Below, one piece after another: positions 8,806-17,224 of a stretch of 64,000 nt of DNA. The stretch lies in assembly GCA_028280805.1 (NCBI GenBank), contig JANQLB010000118.1, positions 124,001 through 188,000 on the forward strand. The letters are read 5' to 3'. Under the pieces are notes generated by a model. The model ran no database searches, had not been told where the DNA came from, and saw nothing but the letters and a program-made list of their open reading frames with translations. The translations under genes were made by a program, and so were the position numbers. This DNA comes from Tissierellales bacterium (lineage in GTDB: Bacteria > Bacillota > Clostridia > Tissierellales > VENL01). Within the stretch, counting starts at the first letter, position 1; each line of letters begins with the position of its first letter.

Positions 8806-10254
8806 TTAAACAATATTTTTTTCTCTTATCTTAAGAATATCAGAAAGTATTTCTTTACCCTTATCCATACCTTGTGCTCCTAATAATAAAATAATATCTC
8901 TATCGTTAACTATTTTAATTGCATAATCTATAGATTGTTTTAATGTGTCCTTTATTTCAAAGTTCACTTCAGCATCAGTCAATATCTTTTTATAAACAAT
9001 AATTTCTTCATTAGCTACTCTATCCTTCTCAGTAACTACGTCATTGCTTAAAGAAAGTATAACTTTTTTTACTCCTAATAAAGAATACCATTCCTTTATT
9101 GCTTTTGCATTATCCTTGTTTATATCTATTCCTCTATTTCCTCTAATTGCATTTACTATGATTATATCATTGTAATCCATGCTTTGAGTTGTTTCAAAGA
9201 CTGCTTCATAGCTGGCAGGATTATGACAAAAATCATCATATACTTTGTAGCTCTTATCATATATTTTATCTAATCTACGTTTTATTCCCTTAAATCCTGA
9301 AAGTGATTTATTAATTTCATCTATCTCTACATCAAAATAAAGTGATGCCGTTATAGCAGCTAAGGCATTATACACATTATGTCTGCCTGTTAAATTTAAA
9401 TTAATAAGATGTTCAGAAGGTTCTATTTGTTGTCCGTATAATGTTGTTAATCCTCTTTGAATACATAAGGTAAACTGAGTTTTACTGTTAATTTGTAAAC
9501 TAGATGCTGTTATACTAGATTTATTCCCTAAACCATAGGTTATTACTAAAGGTTTGTTATTATTTTGGATAAGATCAGCAGCATTTTCATCATCAATATT
9601 TAATATTGCTATCTTATTTCTGCTTAACGAATCAAATAACTTTTTCTTTGTTTTAAAATAATCATCAAAATTTTTGTGAAAATCCATATGGTCTTGAGTT
9701 ATATTAGTGTGAATTGCAACATCAAAATCTAGTCCATAAATTCTCTCAAGTTTAAGAGCATGTGAAGAAACTTCCATAACCACAACCTCAATTCCCATTT
9801 TAACCATTTTATCTAATAAAGGCATTAATACCTCCGGGTCAGGTGTAGTTAATCTGGAAGGTAAATATTTTTCTTGTATCTTTACTCCTAAAGTCCCTAT
9901 TAATCCAACCTTATATCCTGAATGCTTTAAAATATCACCTATTAGATAAGTAGTAGTGGTTTTGCCATTAGTTCCCGTTATTCCAATTAATTTCATCTTT
10001 TCAGACGGATAATCGTAAAATTCGTTAAGTAATTGCGACAAAGTTATTCTAGCATTTTTAACTTTTATTACCGGCACAGATTTATTCTTTGTTTCATTTT
10101 CTGTAAATACAATACAAGCACCTTTTTGTATTGCAATATCTATAAAATCATTTCCATCTAATCTGCTGCCTTTAATTGCTACAAAAGCATATCCTTTATT
10201 GATTTTTCTAGAATCACAAGTAATTCCCTTAATATTTACTCCATAAATTTTCAT
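8806..10254 (-). CDS. MurE-like Mur ligase, divergent; amino-acid specificity uncertain
   Basis: The 482-residue protein has the three-domain MurE layout: an N-terminal UDP-MurNAc-binding domain (TCDSRKINKGYAFVAIKG), the ATPase P-loop GITGTNGKTT (91-100), EVSSHAL (161-167), NITQDHMDFH (184-193) and the Lys-containing KTKKKLF segment. The C-terminal domain departs from canonical MurE: the usual DYAHTPD is DDFCHNPASYE (340-350), and the DNPR/DNPA motif that reads the incoming diaminopimelate or lysine is replaced around 400-406 by LSLSNDV. HNPA is reminiscent of cyanophycin synthetase and MurT-type ligases. It stands alone, away from any division/cell-wall cluster. I call it a MurE paralogue whose added amino acid is unknown. 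The ribosome-binding site AAGGAGAG supports the start. Confidence 0.8.
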   Translation of the reverse strand: MKIYGVNIKGITCDSRKINKGYAFVAIKGSRLDGNDFIDIAIQKGACIVFTENETKNKSVPVIKVKNARITLSQLLNEFYDYPSEKMKLIGITGTNGKTTTTYLIGDILKHSGYKVGLIGTLGVKIQEKYLPSRLTTPDPEVLMPLLDKMVKMGIEVVVMEVSSHALKLERIYGLDFDVAIHTNITQDHMDFHKNFDDYFKTKKKLFDSLSRNKIAILNIDDENAADLIQNNNKPLVITYGLGNKSSITASSLQINSKTQFTLCIQRGLTTLYGQQIEPSEHLINLNLTGRHNVYNALAAITASLYFDVEIDEINKSLSGFKGIKRRLDKIYDKSYKVYDDFCHNPASYEAVFETTQSMDYNDIIIVNAIRGNRGIDINKDNAKAIKEWYSLLGVKKVILSLSNDVVTEKDRVANEEIIVYKKILTDAEVNFEIKDTLKQSIDYAIKIVNDRDIILLLGAQGMDKGKEILSDILKIREKNIV

Positions 10255-10601
10255 AAGTAACTCTCCTTTGAGAAACCTAGTATCTTACATAGTTTATAAT
10301 TTGCGTATAAAAGTTTTTTTATGTAACATTATCTTTTCCTATTTATATTATATAATAATACACTTTTAAATACTTACATTAGTACTGAGGTAATTAAAGG
10401 AAAAAAGATAACATTTTTTTTATACACCAGAAAAACTTTTTAAAATTTCAAGTAAAACAAGCATATGAGCTGAACTTAAACAAATAGAACGTAATAAATA
10501 AATCCACAAAGAAAATTATGGACAAAGTTAAAAAATTATATTCAAATTTAGGTAATAGTAACTTGAAAAAAGAGAAGACTCAAAAAGCCTTCTCTTCTTT
10601 G
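10255..10601. other. intergenic region of 347 bases with an imperfect inverted repeat
   Basis: Between the SleB-like gene and the MurE-like gene on the same strand. An AT-rich imperfect inverted repeat flanks it: AAAAGTTTTTTTATG..AACATTATCTTTTCC near 10308-10340 and its rough complement GGAAAAAAGATAACATTTT ... AAAAACTTTT near 10398-10441. No coding sequence was found. It could be a decayed small mobile element or chance in A/T tracts; the promoter of the SleB-like gene is not here because that gene starts at 11210. Confidence 0.4.
10566..10600 (-). terminator. terminator of the SleB-like gene
   Basis: On the minus strand AGAGAAGGC pairs with GTCTTCTCT around TTTTTGA and is followed by TTTTTTC. 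It begins directly after the stop codon of the SleB-like gene. Confidence 0.85.
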
Positions 10602-11210
10602 CTATCTTGCAAAAATATGATTTCCAATCTGTTTAATCTGTGGTCTTGACCAAATCCACCTTGATGTAGCAGTTCTGGGATTGAAATAATATATGGCTCC
10701 TTCACTTGGATCCCATCCTTTAATTGCCAGATCAACTGCTCTATATGCTGTAGAATTTGGTTCAAGATTAATTTGTCCGTCATTAACAGCAGTAAATGCG
10801 TAAGGTTCATAAATGACACCATGAGGTGTATTAGGGAATTTATTACTATTTATTCTATTTAATATTACTGCTGCTACAGCAACTTGTCCTTCAAATATCT
10901 CTCCTCTAGCTTCAGCGTAGACAGCTTTTGCCATTATATATTTATCGTAAGAACCATACTTACGATTTCCACTTATATATAGTTTTTGACCAGGATAGAT
11001 AGTATTACTCCAATAATTATTTTGACTCTTTATTGTATAGACTGTAGTAGAATGATTTCTAGCTATACGCCACAATGAATCTCCTTTTCTTACTGTATAA
11101 AAATATCCTGAGGCTTGTACGGTTTGAGTAAATATAGGTGAAAATATAAATACAAAAATAAGTATTGCACAAATTAATATGTTAATTTTTCCTTTATTTA
11201 CTTTCCTCAT
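10602..11210 (-). CDS. secreted LysM plus SleB-type cell-wall hydrolase
   Basis: The 202-residue protein has an N-terminal signal peptide (hydrophobic ILICAILIFVFIFSPIF, cleavage near VQASG), one LysM peptidoglycan-binding domain (about 35-82, YTVRKGDSLWRIARNHSTT) and a C-terminal hydrolase domain of the SleB/CwlJ family (about 90-202, AVYAEARGEIFEGQVAVAAV with the catalytic Glu). Such enzymes act as spore-cortex-lytic or muropeptide-releasing transglycosylases. The ribosome-binding site is GAGGAGGG. It is a single-gene unit with its own terminator and lies next to a PdaB-like deacetylase, a further cortex or cell-wall enzyme, so a sporulation or germination role is plausible but not proven. 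Confidence 0.88.
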   Translation of the reverse strand: MRKVNKGKINILICAILIFVFIFSPIFTQTVQASGYFYTVRKGDSLWRIARNHSTTVYTIKSQNNYWSNTIYPGQKLYISGNRKYGSYDKYIMAKAVYAEARGEIFEGQVAVAAVILNRINSNKFPNTPHGVIYEPYAFTAVNDGQINLEPNSTAYRAVDLAIKGWDPSEGAIYYFNPRTATSRWIWSRPQIKQIGNHIFAR

Positions 11211-11432
11211 ATTATCCCTCCTCTAATATTAAAAACATCCAATTCCTAACATCTAATAAATATTTATAAGATTATTACGGATTTGTAGTATTATACATTA
11301 TGTAAACTTATATGTCATCCCTTCAATTTTACTATCATTGTAAATTATCTTGTCTATAGAAGCTTATGCATTATGTAAACTAGCTTAGTCTCAATATTCT
11401 ATTCTCTATCTATAAAAAACCAAATTTTAAAT

Positions 11433-11471
11433 AAAAATACTGATAGAGTTATTACCTCTACCAGTATTTTT
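11433..11471 (-). terminator. terminator of the PdaB-like deacetylase gene
   Basis: On the minus strand AAAAATACTGGTAGAGG pairs with CTCTATCAGTATTTTT around a short loop, a long stem with a T-rich 3' arm. It lies about 39 bases after the stop of the deacetylase gene. Confidence 0.8.
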
Positions 11472-11509
11472 ATTTTACTAAAAAACTTTTATAATTTTTA
11501 TAATCAACT

Positions 11510-12283
11510 TTAACTTTTATCTCTTTTCATCTGCTTTCCAGTATGGTCAATATAAAAATTATCCTTATGAATCAATTCAGAAATTGGTACTATCTTATAT
11601 CCTTCAGAAAGCAGTCTTTCAATAACTAATGGTAAGTACTGCGACACATATTTAGCGTTATTATGAAAAAGCACTATAGAACCGGATTTAACATTTTTAG
11701 TAACTCTATCTACAACCTGCTGTACTCCAAGTTCCTTCCAATCTAAAGAATCTACATCCCATTGAATAGTATAATAACCATTTTTTCTACATGTTTGAAT
11801 AAGAAGATTATCATAGTCCCCAAATGGTGGTCTAAAGAGATTAGCATCATGTCCTGTTATAGCTTTAATCTTTTCATGAGTTTTCATCAGCTCATTAGTA
11901 ATTTGCATCTCATCTAAGGCAGACATATGAGGATGATTTGATGAATGATTTCCAATGTCATGACCTCTTTTATATATTTCTTTAACTTTATCAGGATATT
12001 TGTCTACCCAAAAACCTACTAAAAAGAAAGTTGTCTTAACATTATATTTATCTAAGGTATTTAATATATCATCAGTATACTGACAACCCCATGCAGCATC
12101 AAAGCTAATTGATAGTTTTTTATCTGATGTATCTACGCAATATATAGGTAATTCACGATTATTAGAAAATACCCCAATTATTCCATCGTTATTCATCTGA
12201 GTAAAAATTATAGAACTTAATGCAAGTATAAGTACAATCGAAACCGTCCAAATTCTTTTTCTATTTAAGAGTAGAATCTTCAA
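11510..12283 (-). CDS. polysaccharide deacetylase, PdaB/YlxY-like
   Basis: The 257-residue protein has an N-terminal membrane anchor or signal (about residues 10-30) and a NodB-type domain. Visible motifs are SFDAAWGC (motif 1 with Asp-Ala in place of the usual Asp-Asp), HSSNHPH (metal ligands), RPPFGDYD and WDVDSLDW. The FDAAWG variant is typical of the sporulation deacetylases PdaB and YlxY, not of vegetative PgdA. It would act on N-acetyl groups of peptidoglycan outside the membrane. The start is a TTG at 12283 behind AGGGGGTC; no ATG fits. It is monocistronic with a strong terminator. Confidence 0.85.
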   Translation of the reverse strand: MKILLLNRKRIWTVSIVLILALSSIIFTQMNNDGIIGVFSNNRELPIYCVDTSDKKLSISFDAAWGCQYTDDILNTLDKYNVKTTFFLVGFWVDKYPDKVKEIYKRGHDIGNHSSNHPHMSALDEMQITNELMKTHEKIKAITGHDANLFRPPFGDYDNLLIQTCRKNGYYTIQWDVDSLDWKELGVQQVVDRVTKNVKSGSIVLFHNNAKYVSQYLPLVIERLLSEGYKIVPISELIHKDNFYIDHTGKQMKRDKS

Positions 12284-12474
12284 TTTCTGACCCCCTAAAA
12301 ACTAATATTAATATAATTTATTCCTCAATAACTTTTTTATTACAAAAAAAGAGATAACCTAAGTATTCATAACAGCTAATAATCATATATTTAGATATAT
12401 AAGAAACATAGAAAAAATGAATTGTACATTTTATTGGGATTAATCGGTGAGTTTTTTGGAGGAAAATTTATTTT

Positions 12475-13416
12475 ATGAGTATTATAAATTTATTTTATGT
12501 ATCTATAATAATCTTTGGTATAGCTTTATTTATTTTAGGTATCAAAGTAATGTCTTCTTCATTTAAAAAAGATTTAACATTTAAAATTAAATCTAGAATT
12601 AATAATCTAAGTTCCAATAAATTAGCAGGTGTTCTGATTGGAATAATAATGACAGGTTTACTGCAAAGCAGTAGTGCTGTAACTTTAATAATAGTAAGTC
12701 TTGTTCACGGACGTGTAATAAAACTTTATAATTCAGTACCTATAATTATGGGAGCAAATATAGGAACTACTATAACCGCTCAGTTAACAGCCTTTGGCTT
12801 AGGTAGTTCACCTTTAAATTTAAGCTTTATTATTCTAGTGCTGTTTTTACTTTTTAGAAAAAATAAAAACCATTTTATACCTAATATCCTGCTAGGGTTT
12901 TTACTAATGCTTTTAGGTTTAAGTACTATTTCTATATTTATTAATAAACTAGAAGCCGTAGGACTATTAAGGATTTTGACAATAAAGTTGTCAAACAATC
13001 CTGTATTAGGTATGTTATCAGGTATAATAATAACATCAATAATTCAAAGCAGCAGTACGGGTATAGCTATGCTTCAGATTTTATCTTCTTCAAACGTCAT
13101 AACTGTATCAAACTGTATACCTATACTTCTTGGTCAAAACATTGGAACATGTGTAAATACTATAATAGGAAGCTTTGCCACTAATAAATCAGGTAAACGG
13201 GTAGCTGTTATCCATACTCTATTTAATATCTTTGGGGTGATAATGTTTATATTTTTAATTAAACCATTATATTATTTTGTTTTACAGCTTGCTCCTTATA
13301 GTCCAGCCAGACAAATAGCATATGCTCATACCATTTTTAACATATTAACTACTATTATCTTGCTTCCTTTATCTTCTGCTTTGATGAAAATTTCAAAAAA
13401 AATAATAAGGGATTGA
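12475..13416 (+). CDS. Na+/phosphate cotransporter family protein, short form
   Basis: The 313-residue membrane protein has about eight hydrophobic helices and the two inverted QSSSA-type repeats of the PNaS family: LLQSSSAVTL (about 62-71) and IIQSSSTGIAM (about 190-200), each followed by a GANIGTT or GQNIGTC motif. These bind phosphate and sodium in the membrane. The C-terminal PhoU-like domain of longer family members is missing. The GGAGG ribosome-binding site is about 12 bases from the ATG, slightly far. It is convergent with a deacetylase gene, and their ends share a hairpin. Substrate (phosphate or another anion) is inferred from the family. Confidence 0.85.
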   Translation: MSIINLFYVSIIIFGIALFILGIKVMSSSFKKDLTFKIKSRINNLSSNKLAGVLIGIIMTGLLQSSSAVTLIIVSLVHGRVIKLYNSVPIIMGANIGTTITAQLTAFGLGSSPLNLSFIILVLFLLFRKNKNHFIPNILLGFLLMLLGLSTISIFINKLEAVGLLRILTIKLSNNPVLGMLSGIIITSIIQSSSTGIAMLQILSSSNVITVSNCIPILLGQNIGTCVNTIIGSFATNKSGKRVAVIHTLFNIFGVIMFIFLIKPLYYFVLQLAPYSPARQIAYAHTIFNILTTIILLPLSSALMKISKKIIRD

Positions 13417-13427
13417 CCCTTATTATT
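13401..13427 (-). terminator. terminator shared by two convergent gene ends
   Basis: A perfect 11-base stem, AATAATAAGGG with CCCTTATTATT around five bases, spans both stop codons of the convergent transporter and deacetylase genes. The T-run (TTTTTTTG) is on the minus-strand side, so it terminates the deacetylase transcript; its body overlaps the last codons of the plus-strand transporter gene. Confidence 0.8.
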
Positions 13428-14610
13428 CATAAATATATAAAAGTTTGTCCTTAACTTTTTCATCATCTAATCTATCTGCATACTTTTCAGGTATAGTGAT
13501 AACATTTGGATTACCGTCACTAATGTATCTTAATCTTGTTCCTTTGTCAAATGCTTTTAACCAATTATACATACCTACTCCATCTACATTAGTCTCACTT
13601 GCTCTAACCCTATGGATGCCCAGAGGGTCAAACCTCTTATCTACAGGTGATACTGATGGATCCCAACCTACCTCTAAAATAGCTATGTTTTTGTAACTTT
13701 TATTTTCATAGCTGCCCTCAGCTAGATATTTGTAGTATTCTTTATGTGGTCTTTCACCATTACATAAAGCATAAGTATTTACTTCATATCCATCTAAGAA
13801 GCTTTCTAAAAAGTTTGCCTGACCTCCAATATATTTCTGCATAGCATTAGGATCAGTAACTCCTTTCATGCTGTTGTGGTTTAAGGTATGATTTCCTATA
13901 TCATATCCATTTTCAATTAACCAATTAAGTTTATACTCAACTAATTCTTCCTGTCTAAATGGAACAGATCCATTTAGAAAAAACGTTGCTGTTATATTAA
14001 AATCAGGATATTCTTTTTTAAATTCTTCCATAATTCCTATAGCACAATCCGAGGCAATAATAAGTTCATCATTATCCATTAAAATGTTAAAATTATCTTT
14101 ATGTCCATCATCGAACGTAATTACTACGGGTGTATATCCAGCCTCAACATCAATGTTATTATTAACAAAGTCCTTTAAACTAATAGCTCTATAGCCATTC
14201 TCATAAAGAGTTACTAAGTCTTTTCTTAAGTTTTCAGGTGTTCTTCTCCATTCAGCTTCAACTTGTCCAATACTATGGTACATTAAAACCATAACTTGTC
14301 CTATTTCATTAGGCTTTAAAGTTAAATCTATCTGCTCTCTTGGATCTATTTCTTGCTCTTCGTTATCTTCATTATCTTCATCATTTGTTTCATCTTTATT
14401 ATTATCTTTGTCGTTCTCATTATTATCATTATTTTCTACTTTGTCACTATCATTATCATTGACATCATTTGTATCGTTATCATCTGCTTCATTAATATCT
14501 TGTCCAATTGTTGGTTGTTCAGTCCCAGATCTATTTAATAAGGATGGATAACAACTAATTAGTACAATACATATTAATACAAATAAAGCTAACGTTTTTA
14601 TTATTTTCAT
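13423..14610 (-). CDS. lipoprotein polysaccharide deacetylase with Asp/Asn-rich linker
   Basis: The 395-residue product has a lipoprotein signal (hydrophobic stretch then LISC, Cys near residue 20), a highly acidic, low-complexity Asp/Asn/Glu-rich linker of about 60 residues (about 35-90), then a NodB-type deacetylase domain. Motifs are VLMYHSIG, VITFDDGHKDNF and GNHTLNHNSM, so the catalytic Asp pair and metal-binding His pair are intact. An insertion (residues about 175-200) sits after motif 1. It is probably anchored to the outer membrane face and deacetylates peptidoglycan or another glycan. The linker may reach into the wall or bind cations. The ribosome-binding site is AGGAGGG. Confidence 0.88.
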   Translation of the reverse strand: MKIIKTLALFVLICIVLISCYPSLLNRSGTEQPTIGQDINEADDNDTNDVNDNDSDKVENNDNNENDKDNNKDETNDEDNEDNEEQEIDPREQIDLTLKPNEIGQVMVLMYHSIGQVEAEWRRTPENLRKDLVTLYENGYRAISLKDFVNNNIDVEAGYTPVVITFDDGHKDNFNILMDNDELIIASDCAIGIMEEFKKEYPDFNITATFFLNGSVPFRQEELVEYKLNWLIENGYDIGNHTLNHNSMKGVTDPNAMQKYIGGQANFLESFLDGYEVNTYALCNGERPHKEYYKYLAEGSYENKSYKNIAILEVGWDPSVSPVDKRFDPLGIHRVRASETNVDGVGMYNWLKAFDKGTRLRYISDGNPNVITIPEKYADRLDDEKVKDKLLYIYE

Positions 14611-14887
14611 TAAAATATCCCTCCTTTTTTATATGGTTTAATTATACTTCAATTATTCTTTCTAATCAATAAAATTTATCTGTTATTTTGTTACAGTTTT
14701 TAAATAAGATTTAAGTTTTTTAAATTTAAGTTTATTCATTTTTTGGTTTAAAATATAATTATGCCCATATATTCTATAAAGTATTTTTATCTGTTATTTT
14801 TACTAGCATATATTTTTTTAAAAAGGTTAAATTAATAGTACAACATTAAAAAAGATGTTGTAAATTGTTAATGTAGGAGGGAATTTA

Positions 14888-15091
14888 ATGGCTAGAAATA
14901 ATAGAGTAGTAGTTCCTGAAGCTCGTCAAGCATTAAATCAAATGAAAGCTGAAATAGCTAATGAATTAGGATTAACTAACTATGAATCAATGGATAAAGG
15001 AACTCTAACTTCAAGACAAAATGGTTATGTAGGCGGATACATGACTAAAAGATTAGTTGAGCAAGCTGAAAGGCAAATGTCAGGAAGGTAA
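14888..15091 (+). CDS. small acid-soluble spore protein, alpha/beta type
   Basis: The 67-residue product has both family signatures: an N-terminal helix with KAEIANELGL followed by the GPR cleavage region, and the C-terminal DKGTLTSRQNGYVGGYMTKRLVE block. These proteins coat and protect spore DNA and are degraded on germination by the GPR protease, whose gene is at the right end of this window. The ribosome-binding site is AGGAGGG and a strong terminator follows, so it is a single-gene forespore transcript. I could not assign a sigma-G promoter with confidence. Confidence 0.97.
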   Translation: MARNNRVVVPEARQALNQMKAEIANELGLTNYESMDKGTLTSRQNGYVGGYMTKRLVEQAERQMSGR

Positions 15092-15114
15092 TTACAAATA
15101 GTTAAAATAAAAAA

Positions 15115-15147
15115 AGAGAAGTGGCTTGTCCCACTTCTCTTTTTTTA
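15115..15147 (+). terminator. terminator of the spore-protein gene
   Basis: AGAGAAGTGG pairs perfectly with CCACTTCTCT around six bases and is followed by TTTTTTT. Confidence 0.92.
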
Positions 15148-15185
15148 TGTTATAATTTTAATATAAAAAAAAGAAGGTGATGGTA

Positions 15186-15725
15186 TTGTTTTATGATAAT
15201 ACTACAGAGCTAGCTCAAAATAAGCTGCTTTTATTATATATTTTGGATAAAATTGATATGCCAATGGAAAATTCTCAAATAACTCAATTTATTTTAGAAA
15301 ATAATTACATGAACTACTTTTATACACAACAGTATATTAGTGAACTGATTGATGCAAAGTTTATTGAAGTGCTTAATAAGAATGATAAAAAATTTTATAC
15401 GCTATCTTTCGAAGGAAAAAGCGTACTTAATTATTTTAATAACAGAATACCTAATAAATTAAAGAATGAAATAGACATAAAATACAAAATTAAGAAAAAA
15501 CAGCTAATAAACGATACCCAAATACTTGGAGAATATTATAAAAAAAATGAATCTGAGTATATTGTCAATTTAGAAGTTATTGAAAAAGATATAACGCTTT
15601 TTACTTTGTCACTAAATGTGGTATCCAACAAACAAGCAAAAAAAATATGCGATAAGTGGAAAAAACATCCTGACAAAATTTATCAGACTATTTTAAATAT
15701 GCTTATTAATGAAGAAAATAATTAA
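15186..15725 (+). CDS. DUF4364 family winged-helix protein
   Basis: The 179-residue product begins FYDNTTELAQNKLLLLYIL and continues with a winged-helix segment (ITQFILENNYMNYFYTQQYISELIDAKFIEV), the layout of the DUF4364 putative transcriptional regulators common in Clostridia. I place the start at TTG 15186: the GAAGGTG ribosome-binding site lies six bases upstream, whereas the GTG and ATG at 15177-15182 fall inside it. The C-terminal half is basic and of unknown function. It follows the spore-protein terminator by about 40 bases and is convergent with the propeller gene. DNA targets are unknown. Confidence 0.8.
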   Translation: MFYDNTTELAQNKLLLLYILDKIDMPMENSQITQFILENNYMNYFYTQQYISELIDAKFIEVLNKNDKKFYTLSFEGKSVLNYFNNRIPNKLKNEIDIKYKIKKKQLINDTQILGEYYKKNESEYIVNLEVIEKDITLFTLSLNVVSNKQAKKICDKWKKHPDKIYQTILNMLINEENN

Positions 15726-15749
15726 GAAATCGAGCTGAACTCGATTTCT
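15725..15749. terminator. hairpin between convergent genes
   Basis: AGAAATCGAG pairs perfectly with CTCGATTTCT around five bases, exactly between the two converging stop codons. T-runs on both sides are weak, so it is a likely bidirectional terminator of lower strength. Confidence 0.6.
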
Positions 15750-16661
15750 CTATATTAATAGTATACCATTAGGCTCTTCACCAATCTTAATTCTCTTTAC
15801 TATAGTTTTTCCTAAATGGTCAAAGATAATAAGATTATCGTTTGAAATATTTGTAATAAATAGTAGTTTTCCATTATCACCTATTAAGGTGTTTGGCATT
15901 CCACCCAAATAAAATTTATCTTGAATATTTCCATACTGAATATCAATTTCATATAGAAATCCATCCTCAATATTTGTTATATACATAACTTCCTTATCTT
16001 CCACGATTATCATATCATTGATAACACCATCTATATCTATTGTTCTTTCAAACTTACCGGTATTAATATTTAACTCTAGAATTTTACTATTAATCATTCC
16101 ATTATTTAGGGGACATAATATATATATACTTTCAGCTCCAATAGATAAATGCAGGGGTTTATATGGAAGTTTAATTTTATCGTTTTTTTCTATTTTTTTA
16201 TCACATAAAGTAAGCACATCTATAGTATAGTCATTGCTATTAGTAACAAATATATTTTTAGTTGTATTATGAATCTTTACATCATGTGGTTTTTCTCCAA
16301 CAGGTATGTTTTCTAAAAGTTCGAATGATTCTTCATCAATAATAGAAATAGAGTTTGAATCACTATTAGTAACTATAAGATAATTATCTATGCGGTCTAT
16401 GTGACTGGGAAAGCTTCCTACTATTATATTATCCACTGTTCTTTTCTGATTAATATTTATTTTGTAAACACTATTGTCATAGGAGTTTGCAGAATATAAA
16501 ATATCTCCTTTTTTATTATTAATAATTTGATGAGGACCTAAATATGGTTGATTTTCACTAAGAAAAAATGTTTGAAATTCAAAACCATTATTAATATCTA
16601 TAATTGAAATTGAATCGCTACCTGTATTTACTACAGCCAGCTTTTCAAATCCATTAACCAT
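15750..16661 (-). CDS. YVTN-type beta-propeller protein, cytoplasmic
   Basis: The 303-residue protein consists of about seven blades of roughly 42 residues. Recurrent signatures are VVNTGSDSISIIDI, IVTNSDSNSISIID with IPVGEKPHDV, FVTNSNDYTIDVL and LFITNISNDNLIIFD with IKIGEEPNGI. There is no signal peptide, lipobox or membrane segment, whereas many YVTN propellers are exported. The ribosome-binding site is GGAGGTG. No catalytic residues can be named; such folds commonly serve as binding platforms. It is transcribed alone and has no informative neighbour. Confidence 0.8.
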   Translation of the reverse strand: MVNGFEKLAVVNTGSDSISIIDINNGFEFQTFFLSENQPYLGPHQIINNKKGDILYSANSYDNSVYKININQKRTVDNIIVGSFPSHIDRIDNYLIVTNSDSNSISIIDEESFELLENIPVGEKPHDVKIHNTTKNIFVTNSNDYTIDVLTLCDKKIEKNDKIKLPYKPLHLSIGAESIYILCPLNNGMINSKILELNINTGKFERTIDIDGVINDMIIVEDKEVMYITNIEDGFLYEIDIQYGNIQDKFYLGGMPNTLIGDNGKLLFITNISNDNLIIFDHLGKTIVKRIKIGEEPNGILLI

Positions 16662-16733
16662 ATAACAACACCTCCATCATGCTCTGCTATCTACTTATAT
16701 ATCAGTTTATGCATAAAAAAGTATTTAAGTGAA

Positions 16734-16764
16734 CAAAAAAAGACGCTAAGTTATTAGCATCTTT
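16734..16764 (-). terminator. terminator downstream of the 73-residue gene
   Basis: On the minus strand AAAGATGCTAA pairs with TTAGCGTCTTT around four bases with a TTTTTG tail. It lies 157 bases beyond the stop of the small gene at 16921-17142. Confidence 0.7.
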
Positions 16765-16920
16765 ATAAAGCAAGACTTAATTTTACTGCAATTATCTAAA
16801 TTTTGGATTTAATTTAAGTATAATGATGGAAAACTTTATGTTTCTAAGCTCACCTTTAAATTTTTCCTGTCTATCGGTCTTTACTCTTAACTCTAGAATC
16901 AGCAGTATTAGAATTGTAAG

Positions 16921-17142
16921 CTATATAGTAAAAATTTGTCTTGCTAGACTTTTAATATCTATGCTTACTTTTCTTCTTTTACACTCTTTAATAAGGTTGT
17001 CTAAAACTTTGACTTTATTCCAATAATTATAATCTTCTTCTATATCATAGCTTCTGTTAACTATTTTTATATTTTCAAAGATTTCATCTATTAATTCTTG
17101 ATCAGACAATTTTTTATAAAAATTTAACTTTATTATAGACAT
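16921..17142 (-). CDS. hypothetical protein, 73 residues
   Basis: A strong ribosome-binding site (AGGAGGT) supports the ATG at 17142, giving a product that begins MSIIKLNFYKKLSDQELID. The longer frame starts 13 codons upstream of that site and is unlikely. The protein is charged and helical, with an ELIDEIFENI segment followed by a basic C-terminal half (LIKECKRRKVSIDIKSLARQIF). I do not recognise the family. It lies 82 bases after folC on the same strand with no terminator between, so it is probably cotranscribed with folC. Confidence 0.6.
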   Translation of the reverse strand: MSIIKLNFYKKLSDQELIDEIFENIKIVNRSYDIEEDYNYWNKVKVLDNLIKECKRRKVSIDIKSLARQIFTI

Positions 17143-17224
17143 TAATATACCTCCTATTGAATATACTATTAGTTTATTCAATAGAAAGAAAATAATAACA
17201 TTTTGTAAAATTTTTTAAAATCAA

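Noticed and set aside
8806-10254. Calling this gene plainly murE
   Set aside because: The C-terminal specificity motif is missing, so a firm symbol would overstate the evidence.
14353-14538. Plus-strand frame and repetitive DNA resembling tandem repeats
   Set aside because: It is the antisense of the Asp/Asn-rich linker of the deacetylase; low-complexity coding sequence explains it and there is no ribosome-binding site. Not a CRISPR array: no regular spacers.
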